From Pelagicoccus sp. SDUM812003 (lineage in GTDB: Bacteria > Verrucomicrobiota > Verrucomicrobiia > Opitutales > Opitutaceae), in assembly GCF_031127815.1 (NCBI RefSeq), contig NZ_JARXHY010000001.1, positions 62,001-126,000 on the forward strand: a stretch of 64,000 nucleotides of DNA, read 5' to 3'. This document shows, piece after piece, positions 27,401 through 35,825 of the stretch. The stretch's first letter is position 1, and every line of letters begins with the position of its first letter. Under the pieces are notes generated by a model. That model saw only the letters and a program-made list of their open reading frames with translations. It made no database searches and was not told where the DNA came from. Position numbers and translations under genes: made by a program.

Positions 27401-28609
27401 ATGAATCAAGAAAGAGGATACAACGAACTGGCGCAGCTCTCTGCGTTTCCATGGGACATTCCACAGACACGGCCCGAGAGGCCGCTAAGCGCGGCGTTCG
27501 ATCGCTTGTACGCGAACTATCTGACGCCCCGTCCGGAGGACAACCCTTTGTTTACCAGCTTCAAGTACACGCGGCTTGAGGGATTCGACTATCGGGATGG
27601 CGATGGCTCCATAACTCGCCGCGATCCTTCGAAGATCATCTACGAGAACGGGAAGTACTATGTTTGGTACACCAAGCGTGATACGATCTGTCCTCCGCGT
27701 GGAGCGGTTCAATGCACCGATGAAATTCCGTCGACGGACTGGGACCTTGCGGAGATTTGGTACGCGACTAGCGAGGATGGGTTTACCTGGAAGGAGCAAG
27801 GAGTGGCAGTCACTCGTTCTGCTAAACCGCAGGCCGGTTGGCGTTCGGTAGCGACGCCCGACATTCTCAAGTGGAAGGGAAAATACTACTTGTACTATCA
27901 AGCCTTTCTGGAGGCCAGCGGCACGAAGGGGGATCATTGCCCGGTGGCGGTGTCGTATTCAGATTCGCCTGACGGTCCTTGGAGTGCGGTGGAGGGAATC
28001 ACCGTTGAGAACGGGGAGCCGGGAACCTGGGACCAATTTTCCATTCACGGCCCATCGCCGATTGTCTATCGTGGCAAGATCTACCTGTATTACAAGGCGG
28101 CCTTTGGCGATCGTCCGGACTATCTCGTCGGCCTAGGCTTGGCAACGGCGGACGATCCGCTTGGTCCTTTCGAGAAGCACCCGTTGAATCCGGTGATGAA
28201 CTCGGGGCATGAAACCACGTTTTTCCCCTTCGGGGAGGGGGTTGCCGCTTTGGCCATCCGCAATGGAAATGAGGCGAATACGATTCAGTATTCAAATGAT
28301 GGAGTCAATTTCGAGGTGGCTGCGGTGTCTACCCTGTTTCCTACGGCCGCGAAGGCTTACGATCCCGATGCGTTCACCGATTCCGGGGATGGCCGCGGCA
28401 TCGAATGGGGGCTGTGTCATTTCACGAATGCCGGATCGCCGGGCAATAAATACGGTTTTCTCGCCCGTTTCGATTGCTCGCTCCGGCGTGACCGCCGCGA
28501 TCCCTTGATGAAGAACACGCAAGTCAACATCCACCCGGATGTGTATTTCAAGCTAGGGTTGACGGTGGAGCAGCGATTGAAACGAGGATTGTTGGAGAAA
28601 AATTACTGA
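27401..28609 (+). CDS. GH117-like glycosidase, divergent second copy
   Basis: A 402-residue five-bladed propeller protein related to the GH117 enzyme at 10913-11980. D75 in TRRDPSKIIYENGKYYVWYT and H270 in NPVMNSGHETTF match two key residues. The block that reads HKVHDPC in the other copy reads FSIHGPSP here, so the third key Asp is Gly217. Extra N-terminal residues (about 45) and a C-terminal helix are present. GH117 is known to have clades without activity on neoagarobiose, so this copy may use another linkage, for instance a carrageenan- or porphyran-type unit. GAGGAAG precedes the ATG. It is cytoplasmic by prediction. Confidence 0.83.
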   Translation: MNQERGYNELAQLSAFPWDIPQTRPERPLSAAFDRLYANYLTPRPEDNPLFTSFKYTRLEGFDYRDGDGSITRRDPSKIIYENGKYYVWYTKRDTICPPRGAVQCTDEIPSTDWDLAEIWYATSEDGFTWKEQGVAVTRSAKPQAGWRSVATPDILKWKGKYYLYYQAFLEASGTKGDHCPVAVSYSDSPDGPWSAVEGITVENGEPGTWDQFSIHGPSPIVYRGKIYLYYKAAFGDRPDYLVGLGLATADDPLGPFEKHPLNPVMNSGHETTFFPFGEGVAALAIRNGNEANTIQYSNDGVNFEVAAVSTLFPTAAKAYDPDAFTDSGDGRGIEWGLCHFTNAGSPGNKYGFLARFDCSLRRDRRDPLMKNTQVNIHPDVYFKLGLTVEQRLKRGLLEKNY

Positions 28610-28634
28610 GAAAAAAATACAAAGAGGCGCAAAT

Positions 28635-29939
28635 ATGGAAAAAAATGGGAAAAGGTGGAACGTCGAACTCTTAGCTATTGCTTTGGGGGCATGGGGCGTC
28701 GGAGCATGGGGGGGGCAGGTTCCTGCATCATCAGAGAATAGTCGATTGGGACAGCCAATCGACATGTCCCGTTTCGAACTGGCTTGGGAGGACGAATTCG
28801 ATTATCCGGACGAAGAGCTGGACGAGAGATGGATCTCTCAGAACGGTCCGACAGAGAACGAATGGGTGCTTTGCAGTCGATGGCGAGACAACGCGGTGGT
28901 GAAGGATGGCGTATTGCATTTGGAGGCTCGCAAGGAAAGTCGAGGAGGCCAAGACTGGACGGCGGCGAGTATCTGGACCAAGGACCAATTTGGATACGGC
29001 TACTACGAATGCCGCTACAAGTACGCTGGCGCCTACGGGACCAACAATTCATTTTGGCTTTGGCCGAAGCAAGGCGTACCCGAGGGCGAAAAGGCGTGCG
29101 AAATCGATATCAACGAGGGGCACTATCCGCACATCATCAATACGAACGTGCACAATTGGACCGATACGATAGAACTGGAGAACGGCAAGAAGATCCACGA
29201 AGACAACCAGTTGCATCACACTTTGCTGGGAGAGCCGGTGCATTCGATCGAGCTCGACCATCCGGTTAAAGCGAAGGCAGTTCGCTTGCGGTCTTCAAAT
29301 CCTGCCTCGATTCATATTCGAGACTTACGGATTCTAGGACCGGCAAATGCGTATCCGGAAGTTGGAACGGTTGGGAACGAAGCGAATCTTGCGGTGGAGG
29401 TAGGGGCTAAACTAACGACTAGTGGAAGTTTTTCGGGAACGTATTTCGCCCCGATCGATGGAAAAGTTTCTTACGCGGTGGATGGCGATCCGACGACCGC
29501 TTGGGTTTCAAACAAGCATCAGGAAAAGTGGATACAGGTGGATTTTGGCAAGCCTCGAAAAGTGGGAGCGGTACAGTTCCTTAACGGGTGGGTGCAGGAG
29601 GATGGAGCGACCAGAAACCTCATGAGCGATTACGTGCTCGAGTATCAGACATCGGGTGGCAAGTGGAAGAAGCTCGTTCGCTATGACGCCTCCGTTTTGG
29701 GCGATTATGCAGAAGAGTTTCACACCTATGGTCTGCACTGGACGGAAGAACGCATGGATTTCTATTTGGATGGTAAGCTCTTCCACAGCCAGGAGAACAA
29801 GGTCTGCTTCAGCGAGACGACGATTTTGCTGAGCTTGGCGCTTTTGAAGGCTGATATCGCAGGCCCTATTACCGACGCAATCGATGGAAAAAGCATGAAG
29901 GTTGACTTTGTGAGATATTATCAAGAGCGAGGCGAGTGA
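28635..29939 (+). CDS. GH16 endo-galactanase (agarase/porphyranase/carrageenase-like) with inserted discoidin-like domain
   Basis: A 434-residue secreted enzyme. After a signal peptide (LLAIALGAWGVGAWGG) the GH16 jelly roll begins (FELAWEDEFDYPDEELDERW). The catalytic motif is CEIDINEGHY with nucleophile E156, D158 and acid/base E161 in the beta-bulge form ExDxxE. The fold is then interrupted at about residues 200-355 by a module with two discoidin/F5-8-like blocks (KAKAVRLRSSNPASIHIRD; AVDGDPTTAWVSN, EKWIQVDFGKPRKVGAVQF). It resumes at FHTYGLHWTEERMDFYLDGK. The enzyme should cut inside a red-algal galactan chain; exact substrate is open. Last gene of the symporter operon; no clear terminator follows. 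Confidence 0.87.
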   Translation: MEKNGKRWNVELLAIALGAWGVGAWGGQVPASSENSRLGQPIDMSRFELAWEDEFDYPDEELDERWISQNGPTENEWVLCSRWRDNAVVKDGVLHLEARKESRGGQDWTAASIWTKDQFGYGYYECRYKYAGAYGTNNSFWLWPKQGVPEGEKACEIDINEGHYPHIINTNVHNWTDTIELENGKKIHEDNQLHHTLLGEPVHSIELDHPVKAKAVRLRSSNPASIHIRDLRILGPANAYPEVGTVGNEANLAVEVGAKLTTSGSFSGTYFAPIDGKVSYAVDGDPTTAWVSNKHQEKWIQVDFGKPRKVGAVQFLNGWVQEDGATRNLMSDYVLEYQTSGGKWKKLVRYDASVLGDYAEEFHTYGLHWTEERMDFYLDGKLFHSQENKVCFSETTILLSLALLKADIAGPITDAIDGKSMKVDFVRYYQERGE

Positions 29940-30221
29940 GTGTCGGACGAGTGATAGTGTCTTTTCAGGTCGGAATAAGGGTCATGTTGAGTTTTGGACG
30001 ATAAAGACTAGATAGCAGAATTGCTCACTGATTGGAGTTGCGACTTTTCGGTGTTTGCGAGGGGAGCATGATTGCGAAGGTAATTTTCGAGCCCATCGCA
30101 TGAAGCATATAGGGCTAGCCTATCTGGCGAATTCTTTCATGTGCTGCGCACTGTTGACCCAATAGTGACAGTTTGAAATAGTACTAAATAGAAAATTGAA
30201 TATAGAGGATGAAGTCCCTAA

Positions 30222-31131
30222 GAGACTGTACAATAAGTCCTAGTTTGCGAGTCTTCTAGCCATGAGTCTGATCATCGCCAAGTGTATCATAGCCTCCGAG
30301 GAGCAAGCCTTGGACACCCGATCGATGACCAGCCGTCCTTGCTGCGAGAGCTAGTCGAAGGTCCGTTCGACCACCCATCGGCGCGGCAGCAGCATGAAGC
30401 CCTCGGCCTTGTCGCTTCGCCGGTCTATCTCCAGCTCGAACTTGTGATGTCTCGGGATCTCTGACACCCATGCGACGAGCTTCCCCCGCGTATCCCGCGT
30501 CGGCCCAGACCTTGCGCAGCTAGCACAAGCCGGTCTCGAGCTTGCCTAGGACCAGTCGAGCCCCGTCCCGGTCATGGACCGACGCCGAGTGGAACAACGA
30601 GGCGAGCACGAGTCCAAGCGTGTCCACGAGAAGATGCGCTTGATTCCCTTAACCTTCTTCCCTGCATCATATCCGCGAAGGCCGGGGAGACCAACAGCTC
30701 GCACGCTTTGCGAGTCGATGATCGCGGCCGTGGGAGCTTTTTTTTACCGGCAGCGGTAGCGGACAAAGCCTCCAAGCTCGTCGTGGAGCTTCTGCCAGAC
30801 CCCCCGGGTTCCTCTATTTCGAGAAGTAGTGGTAGCAGATGCGGCCAGGGCGGCAAATACTTGGGCATCATCCTCCAGGCGATGCCGCTTCGCACCAGAT
30901 AGGACATCGCGTCGAGCACGCGACTTTTCTCGTAGCGTGACGGTCGGCCGAGCTTGCTCGGGCTAGGTATCAGGGGCTCGATCACGCTCAACTCCTCGCT
31001 GGTCAGGTCGCTGGGATAAGGCTCTTTTTCCATCGACTCCCCATCTTGCGAAGCTTTCGGGGAAAAGCGCTAACAAAGTGCAACAACCGTCGAAAAAAAA
31101 ACACCCATTTTTCAACTTATTGGACAGTCTC
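30222..31131 (-). mobile_element. Decayed IS5-family (IS427-like) insertion sequence with TAA target duplication
   Basis: A 910-bp element with 16-bp terminal inverted repeats, GAGACTGTACAATAAG (30222-30237) and CTTATTGGACAGTCTC (31116-31131), 15 of 16 paired. TAA is duplicated at 30219-30221 and 31132-31134. Ends, size and 3-bp TNA duplication fit the IS427 group. Its transposase is frameshifted. Confidence 0.85.
30256..31033 (-). pseudogene. IS427-type transposase, frameshifted
   Basis: The N-terminal part is clear from 31033 leftwards (YPSDLTSEELSVIEPLIPSP, GRPSRYEKSRVLDAMSYLV, SGIAWRMMPKYLPPW). After this the reading shifts frame and continues in pieces, including a stretch near 30700 around the first Asp region and C-terminal remnants near 30260-30470 that encode the usual R-R-W-V-V-E-R-T region only with frame changes. 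No full DDE transposase can be read, so the gene is dead. Confidence 0.8.
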
Positions 31132-31134
31132 TAA

Positions 31135-31679
31135 GTTGCAAACGATTCCCCAGCCGGACAGCTCTGACGCTGAAGAATGTGCAGAAACATTCGGGAAAGC
31201 GGGTGCTGGAAGAATTCGTCGTAGTGTCTAGCTACGGTCCTATCGTACTCACTCATCTATCCTTTATCGATCAGATGTTGCCGACGCAAGGCGGTTTGCC
31301 CCGAGTCAATGCCGGCCTCATAGAGGCCAGAAGAGAGAAATTGGTGTATCTCCAAAGAAGCTAGCTTACAGGGTAACGCTGACCGCTTGTTGATAATCCA
31401 ATTACCTCGGGGGACACTGTAAGATTGTTCACGCTGTCAAAACTGAGAAACAGGAAAATTCCGGACCTAGAAATGAGGTAAAATGTATGCAAAACTCAAA
31501 ACATAATGTACAGGCGTAGGTTTGCTGGTCGATGAAATGCTGACTATCAAATCACTGAGTAACTCGGTTTCACTTGCTCGGGACCTCCCTCATAAATAAA
31601 CTAGGAAGGGCATTGTGGCGATGAAAAGTCTTTGCTCGGTCTCCTCTGTCATAAAATTTTACCTTCGGTTTTTTATCCC
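31135..31679. other. Intergenic region before chemotaxis receptor, with one operator-like site
   Basis: About 545 bp without a recognisable gene. ATGTATGCAA at 31483-31492 matches the locus palindrome at nine of ten positions and lies about 190 bp before the chemoreceptor start. No TTGAC-type box is seen at the usual distance, so the site is only a candidate. Confidence 0.4.
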
Positions 31680-33638
31680 ATGAAGATCAACCAGAAACTA
31701 TTTACAATATGCGTGCTTCAGATTGTTGCGATTGTTGCTTTTGCGAGCTTTATTGGAATCAAGAACTGGAGAGATGCTCGTCGGATGAAGGATGTGGTGC
31801 TCTTGACGGATCTCTCTCGAGAACTAGCAAATGTAGCATCTACTTTCTGTAACGCTAACTACTTTCAGAACGTTTTTAGCGAGTCGTTTGATCAACCACC
31901 AACCGATCGTGCGGGGTGGCAGGAACCATATCGAATCCATGCAGGAAAGGCATTGGAGGGAATCAAGCAGTTAAGAGTGTTCATCTCCGAAAATAGATCA
32001 TCGTTCTCGAAAGATGTACTAGGAGTTGTCGAGGGTTTTAAGACTGTTCTTTCTGAGTCAGAAAATGCCTTAGAGTCGGTTTATCAATGGAATGCTCACA
32101 ACCCTGTGAGGTTGAATAATTCTACTGCTTTGTTTAGCTCGATCGAAAAGAAACTTTTTAATACCTACTCTGATTTTATTCGTTATGCAAATGATGTTGA
32201 TATTAATCGATCATTGCAGAGTATTAGAGGCGCTCTTTATTTGCAAAGTTCATTTTGGCGGATTCGAGAAGGAGTCACGTTGGTCTTTAGGAATCATCTG
32301 CTCGAATCCTCGCTTATTGGCGAGGTAGTGGGAAATCTACGGTCTCACAAAGATTTGATGGCTAATGTTTCCGGGGTCTTAGGCCTTGAGGCTAAGCGAC
32401 TTTTTGAGGAGCTGGAAGAGGGGGCCTACTATTCAACTCTTCTAAACAATGCTCTGTTTTTAGAAGGGTTGATTGTGAATTCAGGTGGCAACTTGTCGAA
32501 TGAGAGCCTTGTTCTTATAGACGAAAGATCAAAAATGGTCTCGGAGGAAGTAAATGAAGCCTATTATTTTGTATGTGACGAAACTGGTCTTTTACTAAAT
32601 AAATTATCAGAGTCGGCTTATATGGTTGCACAGAATAAAAGAAATGGTGTCGTTTTGCACCGCAATTTAGTTCTTGGTTCAGCATTCTTCTGTATACTTT
32701 CCTTGGTCGTCTTAAACAGTCGGTTTTCTCATTCAATCATTAATACTTTGCGGAAAGCGACATCAGAACTTGAGGTGAGTGTGAAACAGGGGTTAGCGGC
32801 TGCTAGTCAGATTTCGCAGTCGAGCGAGAGTCTGGCAAAAAGCGCAAGCGAAGATGCGGCTTCAATTGAGGAAATCAGCGCGGGATTGAACGAAATTGAC
32901 AATATAACTGAGAGAAATTCAAGGCTAATAGAAGAAGCAAGGAGTCAATCTATCGAAGCAGGCAGAGTGGCTGACGAAGGAAATGAAGCTATGCGAGAAA
33001 TGAGTCGGGCTATGGACGCCATCAAGACCTCCAGTGAAGAAATAACAGGCATTATTCATACTATCGAGGAGATTGCTTTTCAGACCAATATCCTCGCATT
33101 GAATGCGGCGGTTGAGGCTGCGCGAGCTGGGGAATCTGGAGCAGGATTTGCAATCGTTGCCGATGAAGTTAGGAATCTAGCAAAGCGGAGCGCTGCTGCG
33201 GCAAGCGAGACTGCTCAGCGAATAAACGCCTCTCTGGACAGTGCGGAGTCTGGCGTGCTGATAAGCAAAAAGGTTGCCACTAGTCTACATGATATTCTCG
33301 GTAAGGCGAAACTTCTCGAAAACAGTTTGGAGAAGATCAAGGTGTCCTTTGGCGAGCAGTCTTGTGGTGTGAGACAAATCGTGCAGTCAGTCGGTGAAAT
33401 CAACGAGACGAGCCAGCGAATCGCAGCGAGTGCGGAAGAAAATGCGGCTTCTTCAGGTGAAATGCGTGGGATTACTCGGATTGTTCAGCGCAATGCGGAT
33501 ATCATTGATGCAATAACAGCTAGAGGACTTTTTAGGAGGCTATCCATGCCCGAAGTTGATTATGGCTTGGTTGCGAATAAGATGAGAACGAAAGTGGTTG
33601 ATCGCTTCGAGAGACACGATCGGATTGGGATGAACTAG
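31680..33638 (+). CDS. Methyl-accepting chemotaxis protein
   Basis: A 652-residue membrane chemoreceptor. Membrane segment 1 is at about 8-24 ([19 protein letters not shown]), a helical periplasmic sensing domain of about 300 residues follows, then membrane segment 2 ([18 protein letters not shown], about 338-355) and the cytoplasmic signalling hairpin. Its conserved tip is [20 protein letters not shown], followed by [17 protein letters not shown]. The linker after segment 2 is too short to show a clear HAMP domain. I chose the ATG at 31680 because the product then starts with a good signal anchor. No other chemotaxis gene is nearby; its place among agar genes suggests sensing of an algal compound. 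Confidence 0.92.
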   Translation: MKINQKLFTICVLQIVAIVAFASFIGIKNWRDARRMKDVVLLTDLSRELANVASTFCNANYFQNVFSESFDQPPTDRAGWQEPYRIHAGKALEGIKQLRVFISENRSSFSKDVLGVVEGFKTVLSESENALESVYQWNAHNPVRLNNSTALFSSIEKKLFNTYSDFIRYANDVDINRSLQSIRGALYLQSSFWRIREGVTLVFRNHLLESSLIGEVVGNLRSHKDLMANVSGVLGLEAKRLFEELEEGAYYSTLLNNALFLEGLIVNSGGNLSNESLVLIDERSKMVSEEVNEAYYFVCDETGLLLNKLSESAYMVAQNKRNGVVLHRNLVLGSAFFCILSLVVLNSRFSHSIINTLRKATSELEVSVKQGLAAASQISQSSESLAKSASEDAASIEEISAGLNEIDNITERNSRLIEEARSQSIEAGRVADEGNEAMREMSRAMDAIKTSSEEITGIIHTIEEIAFQTNILALNAAVEAARAGESGAGFAIVADEVRNLAKRSAAAASETAQRINASLDSAESGVLISKKVATSLHDILGKAKLLENSLEKIKVSFGEQSCGVRQIVQSVGEINETSQRIAASAEENAASSGEMRGITRIVQRNADIIDAITARGLFRRLSMPEVDYGLVANKMRTKVVDRFERHDRIGMN

Positions 33639-34172
33639 CCCTTACTTGAAACTCGCAACATCATCCGACATTTGCGATACACCTCGCAGAGAGCCGATCA
33701 AGGACCGCTGGAAACGAGACAGTGGCGACCTAAGCGCAAGGCGTGTAGGACGATTCCATGCCGGGTCCCGTGATCAATTGCGATCCGAATTCCAGCTCCG
33801 AAAGTCACAGCATCTTGGCTTTCGGAGTTAGTGTACTATTCCAATGCCTATTCCTAGTACAAGGGGCAACAGCGGCTTTCCCCGTATTGGGCGGACGGCA
33901 AATCGTTCTAGTCTTGTATAACCTAAGATAGTTAAAACCGCCGCTCGAAGCGGGACTACCAGCGGCGTTCAGCGAGCCGCGGGGCAGCCTTTATAGCTGC
34001 GCCTCGATTGTCTAATACTACGACATACAAAGTAGCGTCTTCAAGGTTGCCGATTCCCAAGAATACTCGTGATGGCAGAGGAACACCGTTCTCGGCAGAG
34101 AGACCAGTGATGTGTATGTAGGAGTATACAACAGACAAGATGCCCTTGGAAACTCGCGAAGATGTGGAATGC
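33639..34172. other. Intergenic region between chemoreceptor and GH35 gene
   Basis: About 530 bp without a recognisable gene. The only clear structure is a 9-bp stem (CTCCGAAAG at 33796-33804, CTTTCGGAG at 33819-33827) with no T run, possibly ending the chemoreceptor transcript. Confidence 0.5.
33796..33827 (+). terminator. Hairpin downstream of chemoreceptor gene (possible terminator)
   Basis: Perfect 9-bp stem with a 14-nt loop, 157 bp after the stop codon. A T tract is lacking, so a termination role is uncertain. Confidence 0.35.
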
Positions 34173-35789
34173 CTACCAGTATCTGTAAAGTCTGCAGATA
34201 CTGATTCCGGTCGCTTGCTTGTTGGCCAGAAGAGCCCCGTCGGGGGATTCGAAATCCAAGAATCGCCAGTGAACGCCTCGCCCCGCTTCGTCGCCGTTTA
34301 GTCGTCGTCCGGGCGTCCACTCCCCATCTTTGAATCTGCCTTCTTCGATTGATTCGATTCCGGCTCGAATCTTCGTCTCTCCCGATAGGGAAAAGGCTAC
34401 CTGGAAACCAAATCCTGCTCCGATGAAGGTGTCATTGTCTATTTGTAGAATCAGTCCTCCCGCTTGTTTGGCATCTTGGCCGAAGGCTTCGTCGAGCATG
34501 ATCCGCAGTTCGTATCCGCCTAGTTCGCGTCGTACATTTGGAGTTTCCTGATTGAGTATGAATCCAACGGACTTGCCGAACCCCTGGAGTCCAAGTATGG
34601 TGGGTGCAAGTTGCTTCAGAAGATGAAAGCTTTTTTGGATACGATTACTTTCTCCAGGCTCAATAGAATCGATGGCAAACGGTGAAACTCCCACACAGTC
34701 GTGCTCTCCAATCGGGTAGAATAGTTGGGTGGCGGCTAGGTCGTTCCAATGCATTTCCGGGATGAAGAGAGGGTTTTCTCTACGAGCGTACCTTCGGCAC
34801 CACTCGGTGAATTGCGGCTGGTAGATGTCTGGTGCGAGCAAGTCCAGGGTGGGGGCAGCAATTTGCCAAACATCCATGGTGTGAGGTAGTGGCCCGCCGC
34901 TAGGCCACTCGCCCGGCCTTTGACCTCCGCTGGCCACGCCGCCTGGTCCCGAATCGAGGCTGCTTAACCATGCGTTGGCGAAAAGGGGCAAGGGATACTC
35001 TGCTCGTCCGGCAGCTGCGACGTGTTCGATATAGGAAGCGTATTGCCAGGCCATGAAGAGCTCGTCGGTTGCCGTTCCTTCGCCGAACACGGTTGACCAA
35101 TTGCCCTCGGTCTTGCTTCCGTTCTCTCGCCAGAGGCGAGAGAGATCGCCGTTTTTGTCGGCCGTGCCATCAAGTAGATACTGTATCAGCTTTGGAGGGA
35201 CATCAGATGAATATGCGTCCATGGCTGTGGAACTTCGGTCACGAGAGTCGCCAAGGATGCCTACCTCGTTCTCCACTTGCGCCATGATCACGGTGTTTTT
35301 TTCGCCGTCGCATTCGCGAAGGTGTTGCATCAAGCCTGCAAAGGCCTTGGCATCCGCTTCGCGAGCATTGATGGAAAAAGTGGATACGATTTCAAGCGGG
35401 ATGTCTCCGGTAGTCTTTGCCCGTGCGAATCGATCGCTGTCCCGTTTGACCCAAGTCGGTACGTAGTTGGACAAACCGTTTTTCCAGGTTCCAAACCAAA
35501 GCAGGATCAGTTTGAGGTCGTGAGCCCGTGCCGAGGAAATCAAGGAGTCGACTAAGCTAAAGTCGAAGTGTCCTTCTTCGGGTTCGAGCAATTCCCAACT
35601 AACGGCTGCTAGAACGGTATTTAGGTTCAACTGCCGCAGTTTGGGCCAGAGTGGGGCTAGGAATTCGGCACTCGAGGTGCTTGAATTGTGTAGTTCGCCT
35701 CCTAGGACGAGATAAGGCTGACCCTTGACGATAAGTTGGGTGGCGGTGCCCTGTTTTCTCAGATGGGGAAAATTGGAAGGTGATTGCAT
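34173..35789 (-). CDS. GH35-like glycosidase with DUF5597 C-terminal domain
   Basis: A 538-residue protein with a GH-A TIM barrel (about 15-370) and a C-terminal DUF5597-type beta domain (about 385-535). LNTVLAAVSWELLEPEEGHFDF is the GH35/GH42-like early barrel block. Likely acid/base is E175 in QVENEVG and likely nucleophile E345 in LFIPEMHWND. No signal peptide is seen, implying cytoplasmic trimming of galactosyl oligosaccharides; beta-galactosidase activity is expected from the family but unproven. It starts 36 bp after the haloperoxidase gene on the same strand, so the two form an operon. A 9-bp inverted repeat (34177-34185 / 34195-34203) lies over its last codons. Confidence 0.85.
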   Translation of the reverse strand: MQSPSNFPHLRKQGTATQLIVKGQPYLVLGGELHNSSTSSAEFLAPLWPKLRQLNLNTVLAAVSWELLEPEEGHFDFSLVDSLISSARAHDLKLILLWFGTWKNGLSNYVPTWVKRDSDRFARAKTTGDIPLEIVSTFSINAREADAKAFAGLMQHLRECDGEKNTVIMAQVENEVGILGDSRDRSSTAMDAYSSDVPPKLIQYLLDGTADKNGDLSRLWRENGSKTEGNWSTVFGEGTATDELFMAWQYASYIEHVAAAGRAEYPLPLFANAWLSSLDSGPGGVASGGQRPGEWPSGGPLPHTMDVWQIAAPTLDLLAPDIYQPQFTEWCRRYARRENPLFIPEMHWNDLAATQLFYPIGEHDCVGVSPFAIDSIEPGESNRIQKSFHLLKQLAPTILGLQGFGKSVGFILNQETPNVRRELGGYELRIMLDEAFGQDAKQAGGLILQIDNDTFIGAGFGFQVAFSLSGETKIRAGIESIEEGRFKDGEWTPGRRLNGDEAGRGVHWRFLDFESPDGALLANKQATGISICRLYRYW

Positions 35790-35825
35790 CGTAAGTAGTG
35801 GCGATTGAAGCGTGTCCGTGAGACT

